This document shows, one piece after another, positions 20,110-33,014 of a stretch of DNA of 47,750 nucleotides (within the stretch, counting starts at the first letter, position 1; the number at the start of each line of letters is the position of its first letter). The position numbers were made by a program, and so were the translations under genes. Origin of the DNA: Tubiluchus corallicola (lineage: Eukaryota; Priapulida; Priapulimorpha; Priapulimorphida; Tubiluchidae); NCBI GenBank assembly GCA_030141605.1, contig JAQGDQ010001315.1, positions 1 through 47,750 on the forward strand, in the 5' to 3' direction. The notes below the pieces were generated by a model. That model saw nothing but the letters and a program-made list of their open reading frames with translations. It did no database searches and was not told the DNA's origin.

Positions 20110-23100
20110 TATCTATACCTGTCAACTGAAAGTTTCATGGATTTTGCTTGCGACATCCAGCATTCCCAAATGTAGAGTCCATGACTGTCAACAACCCAAT
20201 GATGTCAAAAAGACGAGCTTCTTACTAAAATGGAAATGGTGTTTAATAGAATTATTTTAAATTGCACAAATTCCGGGTTGAAGTTAAGGGGACTAATCAT
20301 TAATGCAGAAGCAAAAGCGCAAAAGCAGAAAAATTAAAAAATAATCCAACGAAATGAGACACCAGGCAGCTAGTGCAGCCGGATTTGCAGACTTTTGACT
20401 TTTGCAATAAACAAACAAATTACTGTTTCTGTTAATGAGCAAAATTAAATACGACCGTAGCAGTTTTTAACGTCTTTATCTACAGTAATAGACAAGGCAA
20501 CAAAGTCTATAGTAATAGGCAAAGCAATGCATTTAGCAATAAAATTTTGCCAAAAGTATTGATAGTAAAATAAAAAAAGTTCTATTACGAGATAAGGAAA
20601 GAAGTATGTAATACAAAACTTTCTAAACAGTTATGTTATATCGCATTACACTTACCTGTTTGAATGACTTTCATATTTGGAAAAAAAGTTGTTCACGCAA
20701 GTTAGTAAACATCACTGACTCACCTTCCCAGTGTGCATCACTGATTCACCAAATACATATATATATTAGTCTTATTCAGCTGTGTATATAAATCTCAATT
20801 CAAAGAAATCTAAAAATATTGAAAAGTAGTGTAGCTACTACTAAATGCATTGTTTGAAACTGGAACAAATGAATACTTTGTGTGGAAATTTCTTCACATA
20901 GAAGATGAAAACTGTCTGCTATGACAGACAGACAGTTTATCATATCCATTTGTATCATAAAACCAAATTGAAATCTTCCATGACAAAAAAAAATGGATTA
21001 ATTAAACATTATGCATTTTCTAGCAATGTGGGAAATCTTGGGGACGATGCTGAGAGTCACGAGCAGCTTTCACTGTGAGCGCCATCACCTACTGTTGTAT
21101 CGCCAAACAGATACGTTCTTAACATGATGTCGCATCCAGTTATATGTAAGCAGTTATCTAAACATGTTGATGCTAGTTTAATTGGTGTTGATTGTTTTGT
21201 TGTTTTTCCATTAATTACTTGCATCCCTCTCCAATGAAGGGGGAAAATGATTTACAACCATTTACAAACAGCATTTATAAACACTATGTTGAACGTTCAC
21301 ACTTGTTTGAAATACGATGCACCGCAAGTGGTACATCTAAAGGTATACACAGTGAGGCAACACAATATGCTGAGGTACTTCGCGAAATGGAAGGCCTACA
21401 GCCCTACAAGGTGAGGCGGCAGCAAGATGTCGAGCAAGCATGAACGTCTCACATAGTGCAAAAGAAAGGTAAACAGTTCAAAATAGTGAGTTATCAACAT
21501 AAGAAGCTATGCCTAATTATAGCCCCCGCTATGCCCGACAGACCTACCACTATATATATTACTGTTTATTCGCTAAGAACCGGAATTGTTTGTAGCCATG
21601 GTTTTACTAGGTGGTTTAGTCTAGTGGTAACGTGCTATTTGTAGCTACTATTTAGGGTAACAGTCGGGTAATAATTTTGTGTGTGCATGTATATGTGCTT
21701 GTGTGTACATATATAATTTATATACACTACATCTGCAGTAGTGATATTAGTTAACATAAAAAGACTAAATACTCCCTTTTCATAAATATTATCATTAGTA
21801 TACCCTTCCTGTTCTGATTTGTGTAAATTGACATTACAAGTTTTAAACTGATTCAGTTTTACCAACCGTTGCCTACTGGTAATCATTATGTTTTGATGTA
21901 ATAGTTATATAACAGCTGTATTTTTCCACAGCCAAACATGTGCTAATAATACCTTGTAGTTGTACTGCTGTAGTATGTAACCAGAGCGTGTAAATGAACA
22001 TGTAAATAACAACATAGAATTTGTTATGGTTGATAATATGATATAACTTTTCTATTTTTGTATGAAATAAATTTCCTAGTTATAGTCCCCGTTGTGTAGT
22101 TGCAGTTTGTTATCTCTCTGGAGCTAATGTTAATTGTTCTTACAAAAAGCCGAATTTATATAAAGATTATTATTATGACAAGTAGAATCAATGCATTACG
22201 GTGAATCACTTATTCACTTAAGCTGCAAACATGCCTCAGTTTATCATATAGCGGTTGAACAAAATGCAGATCTTCAGGAAATGAACCACAAGGAAAAATT
22301 TATAAAATTAAATAAATTACGCTTTCAGGCTTTTTGGTTCCAGCAACATGGAAAATCATCATAACCAGTTAAGCCCTGACGCTCAGACGTTAACAACTTT
22401 TTCCCCGACTGATTTCATGTATTACCCATGTGCCATGAAATCTGTACTTTTAATTGATTGGCTAATGTTTCATCCAGGCAGGTTTGAAATTAGTCGCAAC
22501 GCGCATGCGCTGCTTTAAAAGCAACATCGTCGCTGTATCTCTCCGGAAAACTACAACAGTGCTCTCTCTCTCTCTCTCTCTTTCTGTCTCGCAACAACTG
22601 CTACACTGCTACAAGAATTACCCCCTCTTTCTCACACACACTCTCATTTTCTCTCTTAACCACTGCTACGGTGCTACAAGAATTACCAAGCATGCGCAAA
22701 ATCTCTCCCTATATCTATCCTTTACACCTCCATCCCTCTCTCTAATGCTGCTACAAATGCAACACTGTAAGTTTCTCACGAACAGCTGAGATGTGAAGAG
22801 TTACAATAGCGAAGTTATGAACGTAGTTTATATGCTGTACCTGTGGTCTCTCTCCCCCTGTCTTCCTTGTAACTTTTATAAGTTCTGCGCATGTGCATAT
22901 GCGTGCGCGTGTTTCTCTTACTTCATCTCTCCCTTTTCTTTTTACTTATAAAACAAAGCACGAGTAAATGAATAAAAAACTCATTCTCTAATCGTTCACC
23001 TTACAAACATCATAAGACTTCGACATTTTTCTCTCATGTTTACACTTAACTGTATTAAAGTAGAGTTTAAAAGAATCCAGGTAATAAAGTCACAGGTAAC

Positions 23101-24430
23101 CCTGCGAATTCAAGTAAATCAGTTGCTTTGTTTAAGAAAGGTATATTAAGAAAGGTATAAATGTAAAATTGAAGTTATTTCAAAGCAATCATTGAATGAT
23201 ATGTAGTTCTAAAGGCTAGGTTCAGAAACGACAGTCTAAAAGGCTATGTACACTGAATTTATTTCTTTGAAGATTGTTTGAAACCTTCGTATGTGACAAG
23301 TGTGCATCTTCCTTGCTCTTTTTATTTCATATTAAAATACAACAACCACTGTAATATCATATTAAATACATTTGAGTTTAAGTTAAAGGAACAATTTTCT
23401 GTCTGGTTGCTAGGTTTTTTGTTTCGTTTTTAAAAAAATGTTACCTTAGAAATAAGCTGAAACGGTTTTAATTGTGGCCAATACCTTGCTATATTACGGC
23501 ACTTAGGGTTTTGTATTTAATTATACTTAAGCGAATTTTGATGAATGTAAAATTGTATAGGTTAAGTGAGTTTCCACACTTGCGACAAACAACAAACTTA
23601 TTACACAAGTGAAACCATTATGCACTGAGAATGAGAAGAAAAAGCAAACGTATTCTGCTTGTCAAGAAGATTACTAATAAATTTGATTTATTATTATACA
23701 TGAATAAAAATCCAAAATAATAATATCGCAAAAAATGCATTACATATGTTGTAAGTCTACTCCGTGAAGGTAATCACAGTAATGTATAGACGATTAGATT
23801 ATTATGTATACCTTTATTACATCAACTTTATATAATATATAAAAGATTAAAATTCACTGAAAACACAATGACAGAAGAAGAGACACTTAAATGATCAATG
23901 TTGTAATAACAGTTTTGTATAATAATTATTAACAGTGGTAATATCGATATTGGTTAATGAATATATTACTAAGCAGAGTAAATATGTACATGAATATTGT
24001 TTGCATTTCTAGGCAGAAAAATGATAAATTTCCACTCTATTTCCACTATGGGCTACCTAGCAAAAAACCTTGGCTGGTATGAACGAAGTAATATTAAAGC
24101 AATGGATTGTTAGACGTATCTCCTATGACACTATAATAATAAGGAAAAAATGAAGGAAGACTTTTAATATTGTATTTTGTTCCCTATTTTAGATGTTGTG
24201 TTTCGCGTCCCAGTGGAGAATTTGTTTGTGAAAATGTTGTCTGTAGTAAGTGTGGTATTCAGTTTGGTCCAATTCCAATTTGACGCATGCATCTTGCGCC
24301 AAATCTGCTGGTGACGTCTTGGATAAGGTTTTCGTTGAACTATTAAATTGCCAAATCCAAGGTTTTGCAGATCCGAGAACTTCGCTTCAATTTAATGGGA
24401 CGTGAGCCTTCTGAGAGTTGGATGCCCGTA
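20110..24430. other. long stretch without a supported gene
   Basis: AT-rich sequence. A plus-strand open frame at about 21225-21440 ends in a protein-like stretch (SEATQYAEVLREMEGLQPYK) next to GTGAGG and might be an exon of an unknown gene. A pyrimidine-rich tract with a CT run lies at 22561-22583 and continues weakly to about 22930. No transposon core, tRNA or conserved exon was recognised. Confidence 0.4.
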
Positions 24431-25018
24431 CTACTTTATTACGCGAGCTTTAATTCTAGCACCTGGAAACACAAGTATTAGTCGTAAGATTTCCACATTA
24501 CTAGGTGCATCGACAGTTTTCGTAGCTAAGACCTGGCTTCTTTTCTCATCTATTAACTCAAAGAAAACTGATGATACAGTTTGTGCGTATGTTATTAGGT
24601 GTTCCGCTTGTTTGACAAAACATTCTGTGACAATCCTGTCGACGTCTGCGTCTTCTTTAAATATTGCATCATGCAATATCTTGTTCAAGACAGCTACTCG
24701 AATGATGAGTTCAGTGCTTTTAAGATCTTTCAGTTTTTCCCCTGCTTTCAACTCTTTGTTGTATTCAGTGTGGCTTTCTCTTATCAATTTATTTAACCGC
24801 TGATTTATCATCAAACTCCTAAGTGATACCTTCAGCTTGGTGATGTCGAAATAGAGCGTCCTCAACGAACTTCTCTTCTCTGTAGTTTTTCTCTTCAAAT
24901 TTTTTGGCCGCTTGTTCTGACTCTTCTGGCATCGGCAATACCGCCAAAGGATTAAGAAAATGAATCCGTCAATAAAACCGTCACCTCGGCAGGTTGTTTG
25001 GAGACGTTCGCAGTACAA
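24431..25018 (-). CDS. hypothetical protein segment, helical
   Basis: A minus-strand open frame, about 195 codons, ends at TAG at 24431. The last 140 residues look like real protein: charged, helix-prone and without repeats (for example STELIIRVAVLNKILHDAIF and VFFELIDEKRSQVLATKT). A hydrophobic stretch (GFIDGFIFLILWRYC) lies near the start and could be a membrane segment. There is no in-frame ATG near the 5' end (the first codon is TTG and the frame is open back to about 25110). It is therefore either an internal or last exon or a broken gene. A different frame over 24890-24985 also looks protein-like, which could mean a frameshift. Family not recognised. Confidence 0.35.
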   Translation of the reverse strand: MYCERLQTTCRGDGFIDGFIFLILWRYCRCQKSQNKRPKNLKRKTTEKRSSLRTLYFDITKLKVSLRSLMINQRLNKLIRESHTEYNKELKAGEKLKDLKSTELIIRVAVLNKILHDAIFKEDADVDRIVTECFVKQAEHLITYAQTVSSVFFELIDEKRSQVLATKTVDAPSNVEILRLILVFPGARIKARVIK

Positions 25019-25406
25019 ATCTGTTTGTATAGCCCCAGCTATTGAGATGTTGCATGAGATCAGCGATATTCGCTTGCCAACTGGAGACGGACTGGTTCAC
25101 TGCTCTAAGCGCTAGCAAACAACTGCACCTCCCCAGAACCATCTCATTGCTCTCTAAGGTACATCCATACTTCGTCGCTACTAATAAGCACGTTTCAATG
25201 TTCGTTCTTTGGCTACTTGCTTCAGTAGTCCCTCTTTGGTACCACTTTTGAACAATATGTTTACCTCTCAGGTTTTCTTTGTATGAGCCAGCGGCTTTGT
25301 AATCACTGTACTCTCAGCTCTCGTTTTCCCGCATGATGGTGGCCCAGCATCGATAATGAAAACAGAAAGTAGTTGGGTTTGTCTGAAACAAAAAATAGTA
25401 CAATAA

Positions 25407-25580
25407 TGTTAGCAAAGAGAATCATTGCTTTGTTAGTTAGCAGTAAATCAGATAGCCAGACATGGGCCAAACATTCAAATCTACGTTAAGTAGTGTTAGC
25501 AAAGAGAATCATTGCTTTGTTAGTTAGCAGTAAATCAGATAGCCAGACATGGGCCAAACATTCAAATCTACGTTAAGTAG
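25407..25580 (+). repeat. 87-bp tandem duplication at the start of LINE ORF1
   Basis: Two near-identical 87-bp copies (25407-25493 and 25494-25580), each containing ATGGGCCAAACATTCAAATC. Only the second copy leads into the long ORF1; in the first, the same ATG soon meets a stop. This resembles monomeric 5' repeats of some LINEs or a simple local duplication. Confidence 0.9.
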
Positions 25581-26277
25581 CAAAGTCTCGAAAATTGACC
25601 AGGAATTGGATGCCATATCAAAATCACAGGAAGTTATTTCAGACATGTTTGATGGTTTTAAATCTGAGCTTGATGCAGCCAATCAAGACATTGCCAGACT
25701 TAAAACAGAAAACAACTCGCTTAAAGCAACAGTTAGCAAGCTACAAAAACAGGCACAGACAAATGCAATTGAGATCGACAAACTTGATCAGTACAGTCGT
25801 CGAGACTGCCTTGAAATATCAGGAATTCCGGTAATTGAACATGAAAATACAAATGCAATAGTTCTTAGTGTTGCCCGCAATATGGGAACTGCATTATCAC
25901 CAGAAGAAATTAGTATCTCCCACAGGCTCCCTAAGCCAAGAAAGGGTTACCCTAAAATTATTGCGAAATTTACCCAACGTGACAAACATGATGCAATGTT
26001 CAGAGAGAGAAAGAAAGCAGGGAACACATCGACCTTGGATTATTCTCGCTATACAGACAGTAAAATCTACATTAGTGAATCACTGACACAGAGACGACGT
26101 GAACTCTTTCGGATAGCGCTCAACTACAAAAAGCAACACAACTTTGCACACATTTGGACTGTCAACGGCAGGATTTTTCTGCGAGCCCATGATAATAGCC
26201 AGAAACTTACGATAGATTGTGTGTTAATGACCGTATGGTACACGAAAACACGTGGAAATGAAAGAATTGCAGGTTAG
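25549..26277 (+). CDS. LINE ORF1 protein (RNA-binding chaperone-like)
   Basis: 242 residues, starting MGQTFKST in the second 87-bp repeat. Residues about 10-75 form a heptad-rich coiled coil (KIDQELDAISKSQEVISDMF and following). Then comes DQYSRRDCLEISGIP, the hallmark of the RRM-like domain of LINE ORF1 proteins in many invertebrate elements, a central segment (EEISISHRLPKPRKGYPKII), and a C-terminal segment (IYISESLTQRRRELF, then WTVNGRIFLR). ORF1 proteins of this kind coat element RNA and help target-primed reverse transcription. No ORF2 follows: the sequence runs into a GA repeat within 130 bp, so the element is incomplete even though ORF1 is open. Confidence 0.82.
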   Translation: MGQTFKSTLSSKVSKIDQELDAISKSQEVISDMFDGFKSELDAANQDIARLKTENNSLKATVSKLQKQAQTNAIEIDKLDQYSRRDCLEISGIPVIEHENTNAIVLSVARNMGTALSPEEISISHRLPKPRKGYPKIIAKFTQRDKHDAMFRERKKAGNTSTLDYSRYTDSKIYISESLTQRRRELFRIALNYKKQHNFAHIWTVNGRIFLRAHDNSQKLTIDCVLMTVWYTKTRGNERIAG

Positions 26278-26404
26278 AGAAGGAAGAGTTAAAAAGAAGA
26301 TGTGATCAAGAGGAAAATGATAAAAAAGGTAAAAATAAAACAAACTTTTGAGAAAGACGCTAGGCCAGCAAGATGGAAAAATGCATGGGAAAGTGGGAGA
26401 GATA

Positions 26405-26637
<233 letters not shown>

Positions 26638-26929
26638 TTTAAAATCTTTATTAATAAAACCTCTATTTGCAGGTACAAAATTAGCATAAGTATAAATTTT
26701 ACAAATTTTCTAATAAAATAATAAAGTAAGGTAATTCTAGGCACAGTGTAAATTACTAATTAAAATTACAAAGATAGCAATAGTACAACCGCTAGTTTAG
26801 TAACACGTAGCATAATTCTCCTGACATTTGCTGTCTAATGAAGTCATCCTTAATTACTTCAACAAATGATCTCAAAGTGCTGCTATCATTTTGCTTTTGA
26901 ATTAACACAGGAATATTAGTGGTGTTAAT

Positions 26930-27780
26930 GTTATTCTTAAAAAAACATGCGCTTTTGTGAGCCTACGAAAGGGCAGTCGAAAAGTAGATGTTCGCAAGTT
27001 TGAGAAAGACCACATAAACAAGAATTGTCAGGTATGAGTCCTAATCGGAATAAAAAATGTTTAAAAAATCCTTGTCCATGAATAATACTTAGAGCAATGG
27101 ATTCAAACTCTCTATATGTAGGTGAAATTGGTAAATTAAAGGGCTTGAGCTGTGGGATTATGCCAAACCATTCATTTCTGTTTTCTAACAAAGTATAAGT
27201 ATTGAATTGTCTGTGCCAAAGAGTTTGCTTGAATTTATCCAGATCAGATTTTGTTACAGACTAATTATCTACAGAAAGTTCTTCGTTGTTAATTCGCCCT
27301 GCATCTCTAGTAGTAGCTAATAATTGCCTTAAATCTCTAGCATAATATTTTACAAAGTGGTTATATGACAGATAAAAGTTAGTATTAAATACATACAAAA
27401 GTTCTTTCTTAACCAGATCACCATCACCACTCTGCAATATTTTACTTAGGAATCTTACATTATGAGCTTTCATTTCGATTTCTAAAGGAGGCAAACCACA
27501 TAAAATTTCTAACAATACCCTGCAAGGTTTAAAGGATGAACCCGTTGCAGTTCTGAGGACATCATAATGCAAGTCATCAAATAATGAATGTTTTTAGCTA
27601 ACCAAACACTGGCACTGTATAGTATAACAGGTAGTACAAATGTTTTAAACAGTTGTATAATAGTTGCCATTCTCATTCCTCTGTATTTAAAACACAGTTG
27701 TTTAATTTGTGTCCATTTGTACCATGCATTTTTGTAACTCGCCGCATTATAAGAGTAAAATAATTGGTATAGTGGTGGCG
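26930..27780 (-). mobile_element. LINE RT C-terminal remnant
   Basis: On the minus strand: KQLCFKYRGMRMATIIQLFK, then VLPVILYSASVWLAKNIH (about 27720-27590), then HYDVLRTATGSSFKP (27572 on), and FKHFLFRLGLIPDNSCLCG with SQTCEHLLFDCPF (about 27060-26950). The Cys-His end (CxC...HLLFDCP) is typical of I/jockey/R1-type LINE C-termini. The catalytic RT core is absent, so it is 5' truncated, and frames change at least twice. It lies convergent with ORF1 at 25549-26277 across the GA repeat, so the two are separate insertions. Confidence 0.78.
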
Positions 27781-28364
27781 TTAAAGTCTGTTTATTATAG
27801 TGGTTAAAGCTGCTTGCTGATTATTGTTGTTTATTGTGTGGCGTGTGAGGTAGCCACGATGGGCATGGCGAACTATCAAGACTTTATTTAAGAAACTACA
27901 CATTTATTAAATATCAAACACAACACGGTAAATATAAGAGGATAGTGATGTCAGCCCTCCGTGTTGAAGTCGTAATAAGATAAAAATGCTAAACTGCCAG
28001 GTGCCAGGTTGAGGTCACTGAAAAACTGTTTAGTTTTGAACAAGGTGAGTTACCGAACTCAAGTCAGTGTAAACAATCATGTTTGATTCAGCAAAAACAA
28101 TGACTGTTTACAATATGAATAGCAATTAGCTGATTAAATTTTCTCAGCAGACAATAAAAACTTAAACACCTATAAAAACGTCACCGAAAATTGTTGTTTT
28201 TCACACACAGGAAATTGTTGAAATTCAAAATCAGACAGGATGTGTAAACATTCTCAGAGTTATTTATGCCAGTTTACAACAAATTTGCTGACATTGCTTC
28301 TAACACTAAATACCAGACATTTCAAAAAACTGCGATATAGAATTAATTTGGGTCGAACCTGTTA
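27781..28364. other. spacer
   Basis: No supported feature; AT-rich. Confidence 0.5.
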
Positions 28365-28368
28365 TTAA

Positions 28369-28826
28369 CCCTTTCATACCCGTTGTATCCCATGTGATAC
28401 GAGAATATTTTCTGGCTTTTAAAATTCATATAATTTTAAAACTGACATTTATTTGATCTAATAGTTATTTTGATTTAAGTCAATAATAATAGACTAAAAT
28501 GGTGATAAAATGGCAAACTAGAAAATCTACATAGCATAAAAAAACGGCGCAATGTACGGTACTTTAGAGATGACTTTGTACAGATCAGCATAGCGTGCAT
28601 ACTAAATGTCTTAAATACTTTAAAAAATTATCAGCAGTTGCAAAATGAAGCACATTTTATGCTTCCATTGAATCCCAATGTATCCCGTGGGATACAGGCT
28701 ATATTTAGCACGCGGGCACAGGTAGAAAAAATAATTATTATGTGTAAACAAGATGGACATACTGAACAGAAGTACCAAGCCAAAAAATTTTTTCTTATTA
28801 AAAAAATAATTTGGGACTGAAAGGGT
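28369..28826. mobile_element. piggyBac-type MITE flanked by TTAA
   Basis: The 458-bp segment is bounded by TTAA on both sides (28365-28368 and 28827-28830). The ends are CCCTTTCATACCC at the left and, as reverse complement, CCCTTTCAGTCCC at the right. Subterminal palindromes (GTATCCCATGTGATAC near 28383 and GTATCCCGTGGGATAC near 28682) support a paired structure. TTAA target and CCCTTT ends fit piggyBac-type elements. No transposase. Confidence 0.72.
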
Positions 28827-28830
28827 TAAT

Positions 28831-29786
28831 GTAACCTTTAGTAAGGAAGACAACTCACACCGGAGTTTTTCTATGCAACGTCTGTGTTTGAAAGTAGCAG
28901 AATTCAAGTCCAATGGCCGAATAAAGACGCCAAACTTCTGTACAATAACCATTAGTGTGCAGACAGACAGAAGTCATTAGTAAAACACTTGGGTAAACAA
29001 AGAAGGCTTTATTCTGTGAAGTATGTGATCAGCAAGAAAGGGGAGTCATTACAGCAGATTAGCTGATTAGCTGATTAGCAGATTAGCTGACCGTATAGTA
29101 AGTTTTTATCCTCTTTGGCTGTTTAGTTTGGCACCATTACTGACCGGCTGTTTGCAAAGAGGGCCTTGTCTACTTTTCTCAATGACTGGCATGCTGATCA
29201 GATTTAGACTAATTCAACGTGTGTCAATGCACAAGTAGGTTGTGTTTAGTAAAAATCTCTGTTGCTCGCTCTAGTTATGAATTTCCACAAGATACGTTTC
29301 TGGTCATGTGTAATTGAAGGCGCAGGTAACGAAATGTATTAATATGTCAGCATCAGAAACTAGACTTACTTATGCATTGTTATTTAGTCGTCAGTACAGC
29401 TCAATAGCCAATGGAAATGCGGACCCTGCCAATACAGGGAAGTACCGGTACCTATTTCTCTATAATTATACTCTTGTTAAGTTATGCGAGTTGCCAAAGA
29501 CCTAATAATTTCACAAAATAGAAATTCTGAGCAATTATCCGCAGACTCTGCCATGACAGTAGATTAGTGTTAAATGCGCGCGCATATTCAAAATGTTATT
29601 CAACGGTTACTCTGAATGACATTTTGTAGGGAAGTCTGTTCGCTAGTCAGTGTTGAATTATTTTCACTGACATTTTATACAGGATACTGATTATGTCATC
29701 TAATGTACTGCAACTGTTTTCTAATCAAATATTTCTCCACCGCAACGCAACAGCGGAAAGACCGAAATGCTAAAAAACTAATTAAA
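28831..29786. other. spacer
   Basis: Contains a short GATTAGCTGATTAGCTGATT tandem at about 29058-29090. Nothing else recognised. Confidence 0.5.
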
Positions 29787-29790
29787 TTAA

Positions 29791-30399
29791 CCCTTATAGG
29801 CTCACCAGGGGGTAAACAATTCCCCCCAGACCGGTTTTTTGCATTTTACCCTTTTACCATATGCATCCCAGTAAACCTTTTCTATGACTTTTTCTAAATA
29901 TGTTTTGTGCACAAAATACTTTCAGTTATTTACTTTAGGTGCATTGTCTCACCACGAAATAAAAGTGAAAATGCAATATGTAGATTTTTTTAAATTGCCG
30001 AAACTTTACTTCGCTTGTCTACCTCATCATCTTCAGATGTGGCAAACGGGCAAGCAATGCAAGAATATGTGAATAAGAAGAAAGTAGTAGACAATAAATT
30101 CAAAATAACAATGATTTTTGCACACGCGCTAGCAATGTCCCTGTCTACAGTTATTCCAGCATAGACAAGGGAACGTAACTAAGTGAATTTAAATTTCGTA
30201 TTACTAGTAAGTCACATGTCTTTAAGCAGAGGTATAATGTATCCTATGGTGGTCAGCATAAGCACAAATTATGCTATTGCTGTTTACTAATGAAACACGG
30301 CAGTTTAGCAAAAGTAATTTACGAATTATGGTGGGGGTAATTTTTTACCCCTCCCCCGGTACCAAAATCGGTTGTAAAAAATCGTCACGCTCTAAGGAG
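29791..30399. mobile_element. probable second TTAA-flanked MITE
   Basis: Bounded by TTAA at 29787-29790 and 30400-30403. Left end CCCTTATAGGCTCAC; right end as reverse complement CTCCTTAGAGCGTGAC. They match only with a gap, so the terminal repeats have decayed or are imperfect. G/C runs near both ends (CACCAGGGGG; TACCCCTCCCCCGG) support a relationship. No transposase. Confidence 0.45.
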
Positions 30400-30748
30400 T
30401 TAAGGAAAAGGCTACAGCATAGCCAGTCTCTAAATTTAGGCGCAAATTTAGGTGCAAGCGCACAAAAAAGCTATGTGATTAACGCACTGATTATACATTT
30501 TAGTTGTGTGTTTAGAATGAAAACACGAGAAAGATGCAATTTCATCTGTACATGCAAATAACAGGCATATTCATTACTTTTATATAATTGACAGCAGGCC
30601 TACTACTGGACCAATCGTGTGACAACAGTGCAATTATATTATTAGATTTTGTGCAATTTGATCTTTGGTTCAATCCAACGCCATACCATTAAAAAAATAT
30701 TCACAAGTGAACTAAAGACTAAAGTTAATGGAAGTGGTGCTGACAAGT

Positions 30749-30978
30749 CACTGGCGTAGCAGTGTCTAGTTTTTTGCTGGATTACTGCTGCGTTTACCTG
30801 TCTGAAGGCAGATTTCTTTTATTTTAAAATTCTGCCTGCCCAATGTCTACAATAGACGTGACGGGCGTATGATGATGATAAAGACTAAAAATATTGTTGA
30901 AAAGCCGTCAGTTTGGAAAAAAATCTGCTAGGGGGAGCGGCTTGCTCTCCCTGTTACCCCCTAATAGCTACGCCACTG
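30749..30978. mobile_element. possible decayed hAT-like MITE
   Basis: The left end CACTGGCGTAGC and the reverse complement of the right end CAGTGGCGTAGC form 12-bp terminal repeats with one mismatch, like common hAT ends. The flanking 8-mers do not match, so no target-site duplication supports it. Confidence 0.4.
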
Positions 30979-31410
30979 GCTACCATGAGCATAAGTTCCA
31001 AAGCGACATGAACTAAAAAGTATTTACAAAAAAAAAGGAGACAGACAGTTAAAACTGCTGGTTTTCAAAGTGTTAAATTTGATAGAGAATCATTAAATTG
31101 ACAGATAAAGTGATCTGCGGCCAATTTGTAGAAGTTTATGATAGCTGTCAGTTGCAGCTGCCAAATGAGTGATACATCAGGCTTCCCATCTGAAAGCTCT
31201 CCAGCTTGCGCCTCCGCTTGCCTTCCAGTAAGACGTCTTGCGCAAAACCATGAGAAAGAATGATAAGAGATGAACTAGTTAAGTTAAGTTAAATTTATTT
31301 ATTTCTACTCTGCATCTGACAATTATAATAAAAATACAGATAATTTCACTGAAGCAAATATAAATATATATGCAATATTATCCTGAAATTACAACATTTT
31401 TAATTCTCCC
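30979..31410. other. spacer before the GA repeat
   Basis: No supported gene or element. Confidence 0.5.
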
Positions 31411-31419
31411 TTCTTTTGT

Positions 31420-31464
31420 AGAGAGAGAGAGAGAGAGTGAAAGAGAGAGAGAGAGAGAGAGAGT

Positions 31465-31513
<49 letters not shown>

Positions 31514-31587
31514 CAAGAGAGTCAGTGAGGAAGAGAGAAAGAGAGAGGGAGAGAGTAAGAGAGAGAGAAAGACATAGAGAAACAGAA

Positions 31588-31630
<43 letters not shown>

Positions 31631-31631
31631 A

Positions 31632-31669
<38 letters not shown>

Positions 31670-31716
31670 CGAGGGAGAGAAAAAGAGGGAGAGAGAGAGA
31701 GAGAAAGAGAGAGAGA
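31420..31716. repeat. degenerate (GA)n microsatellite
   Basis: About 300 bp of GA broken by GTGAAA, GAAA, GCAA and GGGA variants. It lies immediately before a truncated LINE. Open frames through it (Glu-Arg, Ser-Leu) are not genes. Confidence 0.97.
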
Positions 31717-31729
31717 TCGTATCGAAGAC

Positions 31730-33014
31730 TGATACATACATGTCTCACATTACTGTACACGAAGATTTAGTGAAAACACTATTAAATAACGTCAATACGA
31801 GCAAATCTGTAGGTCCTGATGGAATAAGCAACAAAGTACTTAAGCTTTGTGCAGATTCATTATCAAGCCCATTAACCCGATTGTTTAACTTCTCATTACA
31901 GTCAGGTCATTTTCCTAGCTTGTTGCAAATGTCTGCCCCATACACAAAGGGGGAGATAGACAGCTTGTTTCGAACTACAGACCCGTGGCGCTACTTTCAT
32001 GTATGTCCAAGATTCTAGAACGCGTTGTCTTTAATCAGATGTATAACTACTTTGCTATTGATAATAACTTTTTGACGGAAAAGAACTCGGGGTTCAAATC
32101 AAACGATAGCACCATCAACCAGCTAGTTTCAATCGTTCACAATTTGTATACAAGTTTAGACGACGGTGCTGAAATCTGTAGCGTTTTTCTGGACATCAGT
32201 AAAGCTTTTGATAAGGTGTGGCATGTAGGCTTGATATTCAAATGAAAGCAGTATGGAGTAGGTGGCCAAGTTCTGTCTTGGCTATCATCTTACCTTCGAA
32301 ACCGAACACAAAGAGTAACGAACACAAAGGCAGATCTCAGAATAATTGAAAACTAGGCCAAACGTTGGATGGTTAAATTTAATCCTAATAAGACCGAAGT
32401 CATGCTTTTCTCCCGTAAATCCAATGCTCCTCAATATCCTACTCTGTATTTATCTAATACTCCACTGAAAACTGTAAATGTTCACAAACATTTAGGTATT
32501 GATCTTACATCTGACCTGAACTGGAACTATCACGTCTCAAAAATGGTAGACAAAGCAAATCTAAAGCTAAACAACTTTCGACGTGTGTCAGTTAATAGTT
32601 AATCCCAGAGCTACGCGGGAACGATTATTCATTACGGCTATTCTCCCTGCCATCGAATATGGTAACGTAGTATGGTCAGGATGCAGTGAATACAGTATAC
32701 GTTTGTTAGAAAATATTCAGCTAACTGCTGCTAGAATCTGTTCTGGCGCTATGTTTCGATCTTCCCCTGCAAGTATCTTGTCTGACAGCGGCTTCACTAA
32801 ATTAGTGACACGCTTTCATTATCATCGCCTATGTCTTTTTTACAAAATAATCAATGACTTAGTGCCCCACTATTTAAGTGCAATTCTGCCGCCAAAGGTT
32901 AACGAAGTTACCCCCTATTATATACGCAGTGGTACTAAATACAGAAATTTTAATTGCCGTTCTGTTAGCTGTGAAAAATCGTTTTTCATATCGACCATTA
33001 ACATTCTCGTGTGA
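31730..33014 (+). pseudogene. broken LINE reverse transcriptase
   Basis: RT fragments are in correct order but in different frames: NTSKSVGPDGISNKVLKLCA (about 31795), LSCMSKILERVVFNQMYNYF (about 32000), VFLDISKAFDKVWHVGL (motif A, about 32190), LSWLSSYLRNRTQRV (about 32275). The next piece is MVKFNPNKTEVMLFSRKS (32369), then VNVHKHLGIDLTSDLNWNYH (about 32480), then AILPAIEYGNVVWSG (about 32640). The region between about 32340 and 32369 has lost the PQGS and YADD motifs, so a deletion removed the catalytic core. At least three frameshifts. Confidence 0.85.

Noticed and set aside
21612-21640. tRNA gene or SINE (A-box-like TAGTCTAGTGG)
   Set aside because: No B box or cloverleaf pairing could be found downstream.
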